From assembly GCF_030269305.1 (NCBI RefSeq), contig NZ_BSTC01000009.1:124001-188000 (forward strand): a stretch of 64,000 bases of DNA, given 5' to 3'. This DNA is from Kineosporia sp. NBRC 101731. Lineage in GTDB: Bacteria > Actinomycetota > Actinomycetes > Actinomycetales > Kineosporiaceae. The notes below the pieces were generated by a model. The model did no database searches, was not told the DNA's origin, and worked only from the letters and a program-made list of their open reading frames with translations. How positions within the stretch are numbered: the stretch's first letter is position 1; the number at the start of each line of letters is the position of its first letter. Positions 35,888-45,440 of this stretch are shown here, piece after piece. The translations under genes were made by a program, and so were the position numbers.

Positions 35888-35933
35888 GCGAGGTGCCCCG
35901 ACGTGAACGGTCGGACCGGTCTTCGACGGGCCG

Positions 35934-35966
35934 GGAACCGGGTCGGAACCGGGTCGGAACCGGGCC
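35934..35966 (+). repeat. 11-bp tandem repeat, three units
   Basis: GGAACCGGGTC is repeated at 35934-35944 and 35945-35955, with a variant ending in GGCC at 35956-35966, just upstream of the radical SAM gene. Confidence 0.8.
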
Positions 35967-36029
35967 GATCCGGGGCCCCGTCGGGCCACTGCGTCGTCCA
36001 GGGTCCTTGGTCCCGCCTAAACTGGCGGG

Positions 36030-38096
36030 ATGCGTACGGACACCAGTGCAGTGGAGTCGGTCTTCGACCGGCTCGAATCTCTGCTGCCCTTCGTCTCCAA
36101 GCCCATCCAGTACGTGGGCGGCGAGCTCAACTCCACGATCAAGGAGTGGGACTTCGCCGGCCCGTCGACGGTGCGCTGGGCACTCATGTATCCGGACGCG
36201 TACGAGGTCGGGCTGCCCAACCAGGGCACGATGATCCTCTACGAAGTCCTGAACGAGCGCCCCGACGCCCTGGCCGAGCGCACCTACGCGGTGTGGCCCG
36301 ACCTGGAGAAGCTGATGCGCGAGCACCAGGTGCCCCAGTTCACGGTCGACGCGCACCGCCCGGTCGGCGAGTTCGACGTACTCGGCCTGTCGTTCTCCAC
36401 CGAGCTCGGCTACACCAACATGCTCACGGCGCTCGACCTGGCCGGTATCCCGCTGAGCGCCGCCGAGCGCACGATCGACCACCCGATCGTGCTGGCCGGC
36501 GGCCACGCGGCGTTCAACCCCGAGCCGATCGCCGACTTCATCGACGCCGCCGTGCTCGGCGACGGCGAGCAGGCCGTCGGGATCATCACCGACGTCATCC
36601 GGGAGTGGAAGCAGGAAGGCTGCCCGGGTGGCCGCGAAGAGGTGCTGTTCCGCCTCTCCGGCACCGGTGGCGTCTACGTGCCGTCCCTCTACGACGTCGA
36701 CTACCTGCCCGACGGCCGCATCCAGCGGGTCGTGCCGAACCGCGACGGCGTGCCGCGGCGGGTCAGCAAGCACACCGTCATGGACCTCGACGAGTGGCCC
36801 TACCCGAAGAAGCCGCTGGTTCCCGTGGCCGAGAGCGTGCACGAGCGGATGAGCGTGGAGATCTTCCGCGGCTGCACCCGGGGCTGCCGGTTCTGCCAGG
36901 CCGGGATGATCACCCGCCCGGTGCGTGAGCGCACCATCGAGGGCATCGGCTCCATGGTCGACGCGGGCCTGAAGGCCACCGGCTTCGAGGAGGTGGGTCT
37001 GCTCAGCCTGAGCTCGGCCGACCACTCCGAGATCGCCGAGATGACCAAGCAGCTGGCCGACCGCTACGAGGGCACCAACACCGGCCTGTCGCTGCCGAGC
37101 ACCCGGGTCGACGCGTTCAATATCGACCTCGCCCAGGAGCTCTCCCGGGGCGGTCGCCGTTCCGGCCTGACCTTCGCCCCCGAGGGCGGCAGCGAGCGCA
37201 TCCGCAAGGTGATCAACAAGATGGTCACCGAAGACGACCTGGTGCGCACGGTCGCCGCCGCCTACGGCGCGGGCTGGCGCCAGGTGAAGCTGTACTTCAT
37301 GTGCGGTCTGCCCACCGAGACCGACGAAGACGTGCTGCAGATCGCCGAGCTGGCCAAGCGTGTGATCCAGACCGGCCGCGAGGTGTCCGGCTCCAAGGAC
37401 ATCCGCTGCACCGTCAGCATCGGCGGCTTCGTGCCCAAGCCGCACACGCCGTTCCAGTGGGTCGGCCAGACCGCTCCCGAGGTCGTCGACGCCCGGCTGG
37501 CCAAGCTCCGCGACGCCATCCGCTCGGACAAGCGCTACGGCAAGGCCATCGGCTTCCGCTACCACGACGGCAAACCCGGTCAGGTCGAGGGACTGCTGTC
37601 CCGCGGCGACCGCCGGGTCGGTCAGGTCATCCGCGCGGTCTGGGAAGACGGCGGCCGCTTCGACGGCTGGAGCGAGCACTTCTCCTACGACCGCTGGATG
37701 GCCTGCGCCGACAAGGTCCTGGCCGACAACGTGGTGGACGTGAACTGGTACACCACCCGGGAGCGCACGGAGGAGGAGGTCCTGCCCTGGGACCACCTGG
37801 ACTCCGGCCTGGACAAGGAATGGCTCTGGGAGGACTGGCAGGACTCGCTGTCCGAGGACGAGGTCGAGGACTGCCGCTGGACCCCGTGCTTCGACTGCGG
37901 CGTCTGCCCGCAGATGAACACCGAGATCCAGATCGGGCCGACCGGGCGCTCGCTGCTCCCGCTCGCCGTGGTGCCGGGTCAGGGGCCGTCCGGGCCGTCC
38001 GGGATCCAGACCCACACGCACACCCACACGCCGATCACCGGGCCGACCGCGCAGCCGGCCGCCGGTCAGGTCACCGCCGCCGGGCCGGTCGCCTGA
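36030..38096 (+). CDS. TIGR03960-type B12-binding/radical SAM protein
   Basis: A 688-residue protein. The N-terminal part (about 1-260) resembles the cobalamin-binding/UPF0313-like domain of YgiQ-type enzymes (RWALMYPDAYEVGLPNQG, DVLGLSFSTELGYTNML). The radical SAM cluster is Cys282, Cys286 and Cys289 in RGCTRGCRFCQAG, followed by a TIM-barrel part (LLSLSSADHSEIAEM) and an additional CxxC near the end (CFDCGVCPQM). The C-terminus is a low-complexity extension with alternating His-Thr (THTHTHTP). The next gene overlaps by 1 bp and encodes the associated TIGR03936 protein. The pair precedes rne in many actinobacteria; the reaction is unknown, with RNA or ribosome modification a reasonable inference. 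Confidence 0.9.
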   Translation: MRTDTSAVESVFDRLESLLPFVSKPIQYVGGELNSTIKEWDFAGPSTVRWALMYPDAYEVGLPNQGTMILYEVLNERPDALAERTYAVWPDLEKLMREHQVPQFTVDAHRPVGEFDVLGLSFSTELGYTNMLTALDLAGIPLSAAERTIDHPIVLAGGHAAFNPEPIADFIDAAVLGDGEQAVGIITDVIREWKQEGCPGGREEVLFRLSGTGGVYVPSLYDVDYLPDGRIQRVVPNRDGVPRRVSKHTVMDLDEWPYPKKPLVPVAESVHERMSVEIFRGCTRGCRFCQAGMITRPVRERTIEGIGSMVDAGLKATGFEEVGLLSLSSADHSEIAEMTKQLADRYEGTNTGLSLPSTRVDAFNIDLAQELSRGGRRSGLTFAPEGGSERIRKVINKMVTEDDLVRTVAAAYGAGWRQVKLYFMCGLPTETDEDVLQIAELAKRVIQTGREVSGSKDIRCTVSIGGFVPKPHTPFQWVGQTAPEVVDARLAKLRDAIRSDKRYGKAIGFRYHDGKPGQVEGLLSRGDRRVGQVIRAVWEDGGRFDGWSEHFSYDRWMACADKVLADNVVDVNWYTTRERTEEEVLPWDHLDSGLDKEWLWEDWQDSLSEDEVEDCRWTPCFDCGVCPQMNTEIQIGPTGRSLLPLAVVPGQGPSGPSGIQTHTHTHTPITGPTAQPAAGQVTAAGPVA

Positions 38097-38884
38097 TGGC
38101 GCGTCAGCCCGAGGGGCCGCCCCCGCCCCCGGTCGTGCAGAAGCTCCGGCTCCAGTACGCCAAGCGCGGCCGCCTGCGGTTCTCCAGCCACCGCGACTTC
38201 CAGCGGGCGCTGGAGCGGGCCGTGCGCCGGGCCTCGATCCCGATGGCCTACTCGGCCGGGTTCCACCCGCACCCGCGCATCTCCTACGCCAACGCCGCGC
38301 CCACCGGCACGGCCAGCGAGGCCGAGTACATCGAGATCGCCCTGGCCGCGCGCTGCGACCCGGAGGCGCTGCGCACCGCGCTGGACTCCGCCCTGCCCGA
38401 CGGGCTGGACATCGTCGACGTGGTCGAGGTGACGGCTCCGGGCGTGCTCGCTGACCGGTTGCAGGCCTCGGTCTGGCAGATCGAGCTGTTCACCGACACG
38501 CCCGGGGAAGAGGCCGCGCAGGCGAACGACGCCCGGGTCCGGGACGTGGTCGAACGCTTCCTGGCGGCCGAACGGGTCGAGGTGCAGCGCATGACGAAGA
38601 GCGGTATGCGGACGTTTGACGCCCGTGAGGCCGTTCTCCGGATCGAAGTGGAGCCTAGTGTCACATCAAGACCCGGTAACGGTTGTGCGATACTGAGCAT
38701 GGTCGTGCGGCACAACACACCGGCTGTTCGACCCGACGACGTCCTTTCCGCTTTCCGCGCGGTAGCCGACTTCGCGCCTCCGTCACCTCCCCGAGTGACG
38801 CGTCTGGCGCAGGGGCTGCTCGACGAGGCAGACGGATCGGTGACCGACCCACTGGTCCCCGATCGGGACGGCGGCGGCGCCTGA
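38096..38884 (+). CDS. TIGR03936 / DUF2344 radical SAM-associated protein
   Basis: A 262-residue protein starting with the ATG in TGATG at the end of the radical SAM gene. The N-terminus VVQKLRLQYAKRGRLRFSSHRDF and the segment MAYSAGFHPHPRISYA are signatures of the DUF2344 family. The C-terminal region (AEYIEIALAARCDPEAL, LSMVVRHNTPAVRPDDVLSAF) completes it. It acts presumably as partner or substrate-presenting subunit of the preceding radical SAM enzyme; in other bacteria the two are fused or adjacent. Precise function unknown. Confidence 0.9.
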   Translation: MARQPEGPPPPPVVQKLRLQYAKRGRLRFSSHRDFQRALERAVRRASIPMAYSAGFHPHPRISYANAAPTGTASEAEYIEIALAARCDPEALRTALDSALPDGLDIVDVVEVTAPGVLADRLQASVWQIELFTDTPGEEAAQANDARVRDVVERFLAAERVEVQRMTKSGMRTFDAREAVLRIEVEPSVTSRPGNGCAILSMVVRHNTPAVRPDDVLSAFRAVADFAPPSPPRVTRLAQGLLDEADGSVTDPLVPDRDGGGA

Positions 38885-39040
38885 CAGGTGCCGCGCCCCA
38901 GCCTTGACCGGCTCGGCGCGCATCGGTACGGCGTAAGGCCTTGACTTCCGCCGCGACCGGTTTGGCGCGGCGACCTACACGAGTGCCCCGAGCGGCGCCG
39001 AGTCGGTGTGATCGGCGCCCGGGGCGACGGGAGAACGCCC

Positions 39041-42000
39041 GTGGCGAGCAACGAAGAAACACCCGCGGCGACGGACGGCGAAGCACGCGGCGGTGAGGTG
39101 GTCGAAGGACTGACCTCGTCTGCTGCGCGTGTCGCCGTTCCGGACGCCGCAGCCGGCGGCACCAGCACGCCGGCCGGCAGCGCCGACAGCGCCGACGGCG
39201 CCGGCAGCACAGCATCGGCCTCAGCTCCGGTACCCGACTCCGGCGCGAGTACCGCGCCGGTCGGCGACCCCACCGCGGCCGACCGCTCCAGCTCAACGAA
39301 CGACACGAACGAGAAGAAGACCGAGACCCCGGCCGAGGCTCCGGTCACGGCCCCCTCGGTCTCGGTGACCAGTGACGATGCCGTCGCCGTGTCCGACGCT
39401 GCCGCCCCGGGGGCAGGCACCGGCACGACCACCGGCACGACCACCGGCACGACCACTGACCCGGAGGCCCCGGCCGCCGCGCCCCGCGCCCGCCGCACCC
39501 GGGTGCGTGCGACGAAGAAGGCCGTGGCCCAGACCCCGGACGAGACCGGTGCCGAGACCACGGGCGAGACCGGCACCGAGGTGGCGGACGAGGCCCCGGC
39601 CCCGGTGAAGCGCGTCCGCGCGCCCCGCAAGCGGGCCGCCTCCAAGCGGGTGGCCGCAGCCGAGGTGGACACGACCGACACCACTGACACCACCGACACC
39701 ACCGACACGGCGCCCGACGGCACCACCCCGGCCGCCGAGGCGGAGATCGCCGCCGCGATCGAGAGCGTCACCGGTACCGAGGTGGCCCCCGCCGCCCCGG
39801 ACGCGCTGTTCGCCGAGCCGACCGCGCCGGTCAAGAAGGCGACCCGCCGTCGCAGCACCCGCAAGGCCTCCGCCCCGGTGGCCAGCACCGCGGCCCCCGA
39901 GTCCCTCGAGGTCGACGAGAACGTGACCACCGGCACCCCGGTGACCACCTCGTCCTCTGTTGATGCTGTGAGCCCCGAGAGCACTCTGAGCCCCGACGCC
40001 CCGGAAGCTCCGGAGGCCGAGACCCCGGTCACCCAGAGCCCGGTCGCCCCGGCGCCCGAGCCGGCTCCCTTCACCGTGACCCGGACCCGCCCGCGTACCC
40101 GGGTGCGCTCGGCTGCCGAACGGGCCGCCGACGCCGCTGCCGAAGAGGCCGCGCAGGCGGCCCGGGACGAGCAGGCTGTCGCCGAGGCCGCTTCCGCGGA
40201 AACTCCGGCCGCCCCCTCCCGCCCGGCGATCATGCCGATCTTCCAGGCGCCGGAACCGGCCACCTCGCGTCCGCGCCGGGCGGCCTCCCGCCCGGCCGGC
40301 CCGCCGAAGATCGTCGAGGAGCCCGCCCCCCAGGACGAGCCCGTCGACGACGAGGCCGTCGCCGGGTCGAACCCGCAGGACACCGTCGAGGACGCCATCG
40401 GCCTGCTCGACGACGCGTCCGCGGACGCCGACGAGAACGACGACCTGACCGCCGAGGAGGCCGAGGAGGACGACGCGGCCGACGAGGCCGATGACAACGA
40501 GGCCGACGAGGACAGCGACGAGGAGGGCGACGACCAGGAAGAGGCCACCGCCCCCCGTCGTCGTCGCCGCCGTGGCGGTCGGGGCCGCCGGGGCCGCAGC
40601 CGGGGCGACTCCCCGGAGCCGTCCGAGCAGCCCGCCGCCGCGAGCCAGACCGCTCCGGCGGCCCCGACCGTTCAGGACGAGCCGGTCGCCGAGGACACCG
40701 AGGCCGCCGACGAGGAGCCGGCCGAGGACGAGGACGGCGAGGAGTCCGGTGAGACGACGGGCAGTCGTCGCCGTCGTCGCCGTCGCCGTCGTGGCGCGGG
40801 TGGCAGCGACGGTGAGGTCACCGTCGACGAGGGCACCACCGTCACCACCCGGGTCCGCGAGAGCCGCCGCAGCAGCGGTGGCACCAGCAGCGACGACGTC
40901 ACCTCGGTGCGGGGCTCGACCCGCCTGGAGGCGAAGAAGCAGCGCCGCCGGGAGGGTCGCGAGGCCGGCCGCCGCCGTCAGATCCTGACCGAGGCCGAGT
41001 TCCTGGCCCGGCGCGAGAGCGTCGAGCGCACCATGGTCGTGCGTGAGCGCGACGGCCGCACCCAGATCGGCGTGCTGGAAGACGGCGTGCTGGTCGAGCA
41101 CTACGTGGCCCGCAAGACCCAGACCTCCACGGTCGGCAACGTCTACCTCGGCCGGGTGCAGAACGTGCTCCCGAGCATGGAGGCCGCGTTCGTCGACATC
41201 GGCAAGGGCCGCAACGCCGTGCTCTACGCCGGTGAGGTGAACTGGGACGCCGCCGGTATGGAAGGCCAGCCGCGCCGCATCGAGCACGCGCTGAAGGCCG
41301 GCGACGCCGTGCTCGTGCAGGTGACGAAAGACCCGATCGGTCACAAGGGCGCCCGCCTGACCAGCCAGATCTCGATGCCCGGCCGCTACCTGGTGTACGT
41401 GCCGGACGGTTCGATGACCGGCATCAGCCGCAAGCTGCCCGACACCGAGCGCACCCGCCTGAAGAAGATCCTGCGCGAGGTCGTGCCGGACAATGCCGGT
41501 GTGATCGTGCGCACGGCGGCTGAGGGTGCCAGCGACGAAGAGCTCGAGCACGACGTGATCCGGCTGCAGGCGCAGTGGGACGACATCTCCGCGAAGGTCT
41601 CCACGGCGAACGCCCCGGCCATGCTCTACGGCGAGCCGGACCTGGCGATCAAGGTCGTGCGCGACGTCTTCAACGAAGACTTCAACCGCCTGATCATCTC
41701 CGGCGACGAGGCCTGGGGCACGCTCCAGGGATACATCTCGCACGTGGCTCCCGACCTGGCCCAGCGCCTCGAGCACTGGACCGATGACAAGGACGTCTTC
41801 GCCAAGTTCCGCATCGACGAGCAGCTCGCGAAGGGCCTGGACCGCAAGGTCTGGCTGCCGTCGGGCGGCTCGCTGGTGATCGACCGCACCGAGGCGATGA
41901 CCGTCGTCGACGTCAACACCGGAAAGTTCACCGGCGCCGGCGGAAACCTCGAGGAGACGGTCACCAAGAACAACCTCGAGGCGGCCGAGGAGGTCGTGCA

Positions 42001-42346
42001 CCAGCTGCGGCTGCGCGACATCGGCGGCATCATCGTGGTCGACTTCATCGACATGGTGCTCGAGAGCAACCGTGACCTGGTGCTGCGCCGCCTGATGGAG
42101 TGCCTGGGCCGTGACCGCACCCGCCACCAGGTCGCCGAGGTCACCTCGCTCGGCCTGGTGCAGATGACCCGCAAGCGCGTGGGCCAGGGCCTGCTCGAGG
42201 TGTTCAGCGAGACCTGCGAGCACTGCGGCGGCCGTGGGCTGATCATGCACGACGAGCCGGTCGAGAAGAAGCAGCAGGAGAACGGCAACGGCAACAGTGG
42301 CGGCGGCGGTGGCGGCCGTAAGGGCCGGAACAACCACCACCACTGA
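39041..42346 (+). CDS. rne: Ribonuclease E/G family protein with long disordered N-terminus
   Basis: Main endoribonuclease for mRNA decay and rRNA processing. The 1101-residue protein starts at GTG 39041 with CGGGAGA 5-7 nt upstream; an in-frame GTG at 39008 is the alternative. Residues 1 to about 640 are low complexity: Ala/Thr/Pro/Glu-rich with Arg-rich patches (RRRRRRGGRGRRGRSRG-like) and short repeats. The catalytic part has the S1 domain (VGNVYLGRVQNVLPSMEAAFVDIG), the DNase I-like acidic site (DRTEAMTVVDVNTG near residue 950, VVDFIDM) and the Zn-link CEHCGGRG near residue 1058. The actinobacterial arrangement with the scaffold N-terminal to the catalytic core is as expected. Confidence 0.94.
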   Translation: MASNEETPAATDGEARGGEVVEGLTSSAARVAVPDAAAGGTSTPAGSADSADGAGSTASASAPVPDSGASTAPVGDPTAADRSSSTNDTNEKKTETPAEAPVTAPSVSVTSDDAVAVSDAAAPGAGTGTTTGTTTGTTTDPEAPAAAPRARRTRVRATKKAVAQTPDETGAETTGETGTEVADEAPAPVKRVRAPRKRAASKRVAAAEVDTTDTTDTTDTTDTAPDGTTPAAEAEIAAAIESVTGTEVAPAAPDALFAEPTAPVKKATRRRSTRKASAPVASTAAPESLEVDENVTTGTPVTTSSSVDAVSPESTLSPDAPEAPEAETPVTQSPVAPAPEPAPFTVTRTRPRTRVRSAAERAADAAAEEAAQAARDEQAVAEAASAETPAAPSRPAIMPIFQAPEPATSRPRRAASRPAGPPKIVEEPAPQDEPVDDEAVAGSNPQDTVEDAIGLLDDASADADENDDLTAEEAEEDDAADEADDNEADEDSDEEGDDQEEATAPRRRRRRGGRGRRGRSRGDSPEPSEQPAAASQTAPAAPTVQDEPVAEDTEAADEEPAEDEDGEESGETTGSRRRRRRRRRGAGGSDGEVTVDEGTTVTTRVRESRRSSGGTSSDDVTSVRGSTRLEAKKQRRREGREAGRRRQILTEAEFLARRESVERTMVVRERDGRTQIGVLEDGVLVEHYVARKTQTSTVGNVYLGRVQNVLPSMEAAFVDIGKGRNAVLYAGEVNWDAAGMEGQPRRIEHALKAGDAVLVQVTKDPIGHKGARLTSQISMPGRYLVYVPDGSMTGISRKLPDTERTRLKKILREVVPDNAGVIVRTAAEGASDEELEHDVIRLQAQWDDISAKVSTANAPAMLYGEPDLAIKVVRDVFNEDFNRLIISGDEAWGTLQGYISHVAPDLAQRLEHWTDDKDVFAKFRIDEQLAKGLDRKVWLPSGGSLVIDRTEAMTVVDVNTGKFTGAGGNLEETVTKNNLEAAEEVVHQLRLRDIGGIIVVDFIDMVLESNRDLVLRRLMECLGRDRTRHQVAEVTSLGLVQMTRKRVGQGLLEVFSETCEHCGGRGLIMHDEPVEKKQQENGNGNSGGGGGGRKGRNNHHH

Positions 42347-42371
42347 TCTTTCACGAGGACGGGGCGTCGGG

Positions 42372-44072
42372 ATGCGGATCCGGGCGCCCCGTCTGCGTGG
42401 CCGGGGCTGGCTGAACTCGCCCGCGCTCACCCTGGAGGAGCTCCGGGGTCAGTTCGTGTTGCTCGATTTCTGGACCGGCGCCTGTGTGAACTGCGTGCAC
42501 GTGCTGGAAGAGCTGAGGCCCCTGGAGGGGCAGCTCACCGTGATCGGCGTTCATTCGCCCAAGTTCCCCTACGAGGCAACCCCTTCGGCGGTCGAACGGG
42601 CGGTGGAGCGCTACCGGGTGCGGCATCCGGTGCTCGACGACGCGGATCTGCTCACCTGGGACGCCTACGCCGTGAAGGCCTGGCCCACGCTGGTTCTCAT
42701 CGACCCACAGGGTTACGTGGTGGCCCAGGTGGCGGGGGAGGGGCACGTCGCGGAGCTGGCCGGGTTGGTCAAGGAACGGCGTACGGACGTGGTGGTCACC
42801 GAAAGTTGCCCGGAGCCAATGGTTTGCAGCGAGAGCCCGACCGGTCTCCGCTTCCCCGGTGGCCTTCTCGCCCTGCCCGACGACCGCGTCCTGATCTCCG
42901 ACACCGGCCACCAGAGCCTCGTCATCGGTGCTGTGCGGGTGGGGTCCGGGGAGCGGGGGCTGGTCGACGGGCCACCCGGAACGGCCTGTTTCGCAGACCC
43001 TCTCGGCCTGGCTCTCCTACCGGCCGAGGTGGCCGAGCGGGTCGGGTACGACGTCGTGATCGCCGACAGCGGCAACGACGCGATCCGGGGCCTGCGCCTC
43101 GACGATCTCTCGACCACCACAGTGGCCACGGGCCTTTCGACGCCCGGAGACGTCGCCTGGTTCGACGGCCGCATCGTCGTGGCGGTCACCGGACGGCACC
43201 AGCTCTGGTCGGTCAACCCCTTCGACGGCTTCACCGAGGCTTTCGCCGGGACCGGTCAGGAAGGACTGGTGGACGGCCCGGCCCCGACGGCCTGGTTCGC
43301 TCAGCCCTCGGGGCTCTCCGTGGGTTCCGGAGGACTGTGGATCGCTGACGCGGAGAGCTCCGCGCTGCGCCTGCTCTACCTCACCGAGGCCGGTCCTCAG
43401 GTCAGAACAGCCGTGGGACAAGGTCTTTTCGAGTTCGGACGGCAGGACGGCGACGGCTGGGACGCCCGCCTGCAGCATCCTCTCGGCGTGCAGGTGCTGC
43501 CCGGCGGGACGGTGGCGATCGCTGACACCTACAACGGATCGGTGCGGCGCTACGACCCGCACACCGACCAGGCGACCACCCTGCAGACGGATCTGGGGGA
43601 GCCCTCGGGGCTGGTGGTCGTCCACCAGCAACTGGTGGTGGCCGATGCGGGGCAGCATCGGTTGCACTTCTTCGAAATGAAGGACGAGGAACACCTCCCA
43701 TCGCCCACCCGGGTTCCCGTCACCGACGTGAGCCCCGGAAAAGTCCGTCTGGCAGTGGCCTTCGACCCTCCCCCGGGGGAGGAGGTGGATCTGCGCGAGG
43801 GCGACCAGACCTGGCTGCACGTCATCCCCTACCCGCCCGCGTTGCTGACCGAAGGTGCCGGTGCGGCAGCGGGTCTCACCCGGGATCTGACCTTCGGGGG
43901 CGAGCTCTCCGGCGGGCGCGTCAACGGCTGGCTGCTCGTCGAGGCCCGGGCGGCGTCCTGCGACGTCGAGCACGGAGCGGGTGCGGTGTGCCACCTGCAT
44001 CGTCAGCGCTGGGAGGTACCGCTGCGACTGGTGCCGGGCTCCCCGGCGCGGATCGCCCTAACGCTGGCGTGA
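42372..44072 (+). CDS. NHLRC2-like thioredoxin / NHL-repeat protein
   Basis: A 566-residue protein without signal peptide. Residues 20-150 form a thioredoxin-like domain: FVLLDFWTGACVNCVHV with Cys38 and Cys41, the CxNC form found in NHLRC2-type proteins instead of CGPC. Residues about 170-450 form a beta-propeller of NHL repeats (GLRFPGGLLALPDDRVLISDTGHQ, WFAQPSGLSVGSGGLWIADAES, LQHPLGVQVLPGGTVAIADTYNG). A C-terminal beta domain follows. ATG 42372 is chosen at the start of the conserved region, 25 bp after rne. The gene ends with a 15-bp overlap with the convergent DoxX gene. A redox or scaffold role is inferred. Confidence 0.88.
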   Translation: MRIRAPRLRGRGWLNSPALTLEELRGQFVLLDFWTGACVNCVHVLEELRPLEGQLTVIGVHSPKFPYEATPSAVERAVERYRVRHPVLDDADLLTWDAYAVKAWPTLVLIDPQGYVVAQVAGEGHVAELAGLVKERRTDVVVTESCPEPMVCSESPTGLRFPGGLLALPDDRVLISDTGHQSLVIGAVRVGSGERGLVDGPPGTACFADPLGLALLPAEVAERVGYDVVIADSGNDAIRGLRLDDLSTTTVATGLSTPGDVAWFDGRIVVAVTGRHQLWSVNPFDGFTEAFAGTGQEGLVDGPAPTAWFAQPSGLSVGSGGLWIADAESSALRLLYLTEAGPQVRTAVGQGLFEFGRQDGDGWDARLQHPLGVQVLPGGTVAIADTYNGSVRRYDPHTDQATTLQTDLGEPSGLVVVHQQLVVADAGQHRLHFFEMKDEEHLPSPTRVPVTDVSPGKVRLAVAFDPPPGEEVDLREGDQTWLHVIPYPPALLTEGAGAAAGLTRDLTFGGELSGGRVNGWLLVEARAASCDVEHGAGAVCHLHRQRWEVPLRLVPGSPARIALTLA

Positions 44073-44426
44073 GGCCCGCAGCGCCCAGAGCACCAGGGGC
44101 GCCTGGAGCGGGAGCCGGGCCACGGTCGCGGCCTTCTTCGCGGAACTGGCCCGCGGGGAGCGCAGGGCCCGGGCCGCCATGTACACGTTGCCCGGGAAGA
44201 CACCCACGAAGAGCGCCGCGGCGGCGAGACATCCGGCCTGCCGGGTGCGGGGCACGGCGATCGCCGCGGCCACCGCGAGCTCGGCCACGCCGGAGCCCGC
44301 GATCCAGGCCGCGCGGCCACCGGGCAACTGCGGCGGCACGACCTGCTCGAAGAAGGCCGGCCGGGCGAAATGGCTGATGCCGGCCGCGGCCAGGAAGATC
44401 GACAGGGACGCAGCGGTGCGGTTCAC
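44058..44426 (-). CDS. DoxX family membrane protein
   Basis: A 122-residue membrane protein with about four hydrophobic segments (LSIFLAAAGISHF, AAWIAGSGVAELAVAAAIAV, GCLAAAALFVGVFPGNVYMAA, LPLQAPLVLWAL), matching DoxX/DoxD-like proteins. The GTG at 44426 overlaps the TGA of the upstream SDR gene by 4 bp, with GGAGTGAGG just upstream, so the two are translationally coupled. A longer in-frame ATG at 44465 would overlap the SDR more. Role in redox or quinone-linked stress is known for the family only in general terms. Confidence 0.82.
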   Translation of the reverse strand: MNRTAASLSIFLAAAGISHFARPAFFEQVVPPQLPGGRAAWIAGSGVAELAVAAAIAVPRTRQAGCLAAAALFVGVFPGNVYMAARALRSPRASSAKKAATVARLPLQAPLVLWALRASRQR

Positions 44427-45313
44427 GGGTACCTCACTCCAGTCAGTTCCTCGGCTCTCTCCCACAGCCGCGCCGAGACCTTCTCGTCGTGGGAGGCCGT
44501 GCTCGATGCCGCCGGTCCGGGGTAGCCGCGCACCTCACCCGGGCCGGTCGGGCCGTAGTAGCCGCCGGGGGAGACGTCCGGACCGGCCGTCGCGAGGAGA
44601 AGGGCCAGGGCGCCCATCCCGGCGGAGTGCCCGGCCACCCGGGAACTCAGCGACAGCACGGCGCCCTGCACACGGGAGCCGGTGTGCGTGGTGAGACCGG
44701 TCTTCGCGATGCCCGGATGGGCCGCGACCGACAGCACGTCCGACCCCTGTGCGGCCAGCCGGCGCTGCAGCTCGCGGGCGAACATCAGGTCGGCCAGCTT
44801 GGACTGCGCGTAGGCGCCCCAGCGGGCGTACCGGCGCTGTTCCCAGTTCAGGTCGTCCAGGTCGATGCGGCCCCGCCGGTGCATCACGCTGGAGAGCGTC
44901 ACCACCCGCTGCGCGATCTGCGGCAGCAGCAGGCCGGTGAGGGCGAACGGCCCGAGGAAGTTGGTGCCCAGGTGCAGCTCGAACCCGTCCTTCGTGGTGC
45001 CCTGCGGCACAGCCATCACCCCGGCGTTGTTGACGAGCACGTCGAGGTGCCCCACCCGCTCGGGGAAGGCCCGGACCGAGTCCAGGTCGGCGAGGTCGAG
45101 GGGCAGCACCCGCACGTCACCGGTCATCGCCGCGGCCGCGCTCTCGCCGCGGGCCACGTCCCGGCAGGCCAGCACCACGCTCGCGCCCCGTGCGGCCAGG
45201 GCCCCGGCGGCGATCGCCCCGATCCCGCCGTTCCCCCCGGTCACCACCACGACCTGGCCGTGCTGGTCCGGGACGTGCTGGTCGATCCACGTGCTCGAGG
45301 CGGCCACGGTCAT
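44423..45313 (-). CDS. Short-chain dehydrogenase (retinol dehydrogenase-like SDR)
   Basis: A 296-residue oxidoreductase. Cofactor loop VVVVTGGNGGIG (around residues 21-32), VLVNNAGVM, catalytic Ser in VVTLSSVMHRRG and Tyr-x-x-x-Lys in GAYAQSKLADLMF; the HPGIAKTGL segment follows. The length and C-terminal extension (GGYYGPTGPGEVRGYP) are typical of SDRs related to retinol/protochlorophyllide-type reductases. First gene of the SDR-DoxX pair. Substrate unknown. Confidence 0.92.
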   Translation of the reverse strand: MTVAASSTWIDQHVPDQHGQVVVVTGGNGGIGAIAAGALAARGASVVLACRDVARGESAAAAMTGDVRVLPLDLADLDSVRAFPERVGHLDVLVNNAGVMAVPQGTTKDGFELHLGTNFLGPFALTGLLLPQIAQRVVTLSSVMHRRGRIDLDDLNWEQRRYARWGAYAQSKLADLMFARELQRRLAAQGSDVLSVAAHPGIAKTGLTTHTGSRVQGAVLSLSSRVAGHSAGMGALALLLATAGPDVSPGGYYGPTGPGEVRGYPGPAASSTASHDEKVSARLWERAEELTGVRYP

Positions 45314-45440
45314 GAGCCTAGGCCGTGCCCGACAGGTGTACCGCTTCAGGCGCGCGAGCCGGGTCCTCCTGGGTGGACGTCAGCAAAGCCTCGGCGACCT
45401 GACATGATGGGCCCGCAGTACGGTGCGCAATTAGGTCTAC

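Noticed and set aside
39293-42430. Very long open frames antisense to rne, to the M6 proteases (4727-6571, 6594-8765, 9457-11475) and to clpX (2448-3485)
   Set aside because: They mirror the strong third-position GC of the sense genes, show His/Val/Arg/Gly-rich composition and no family motifs.
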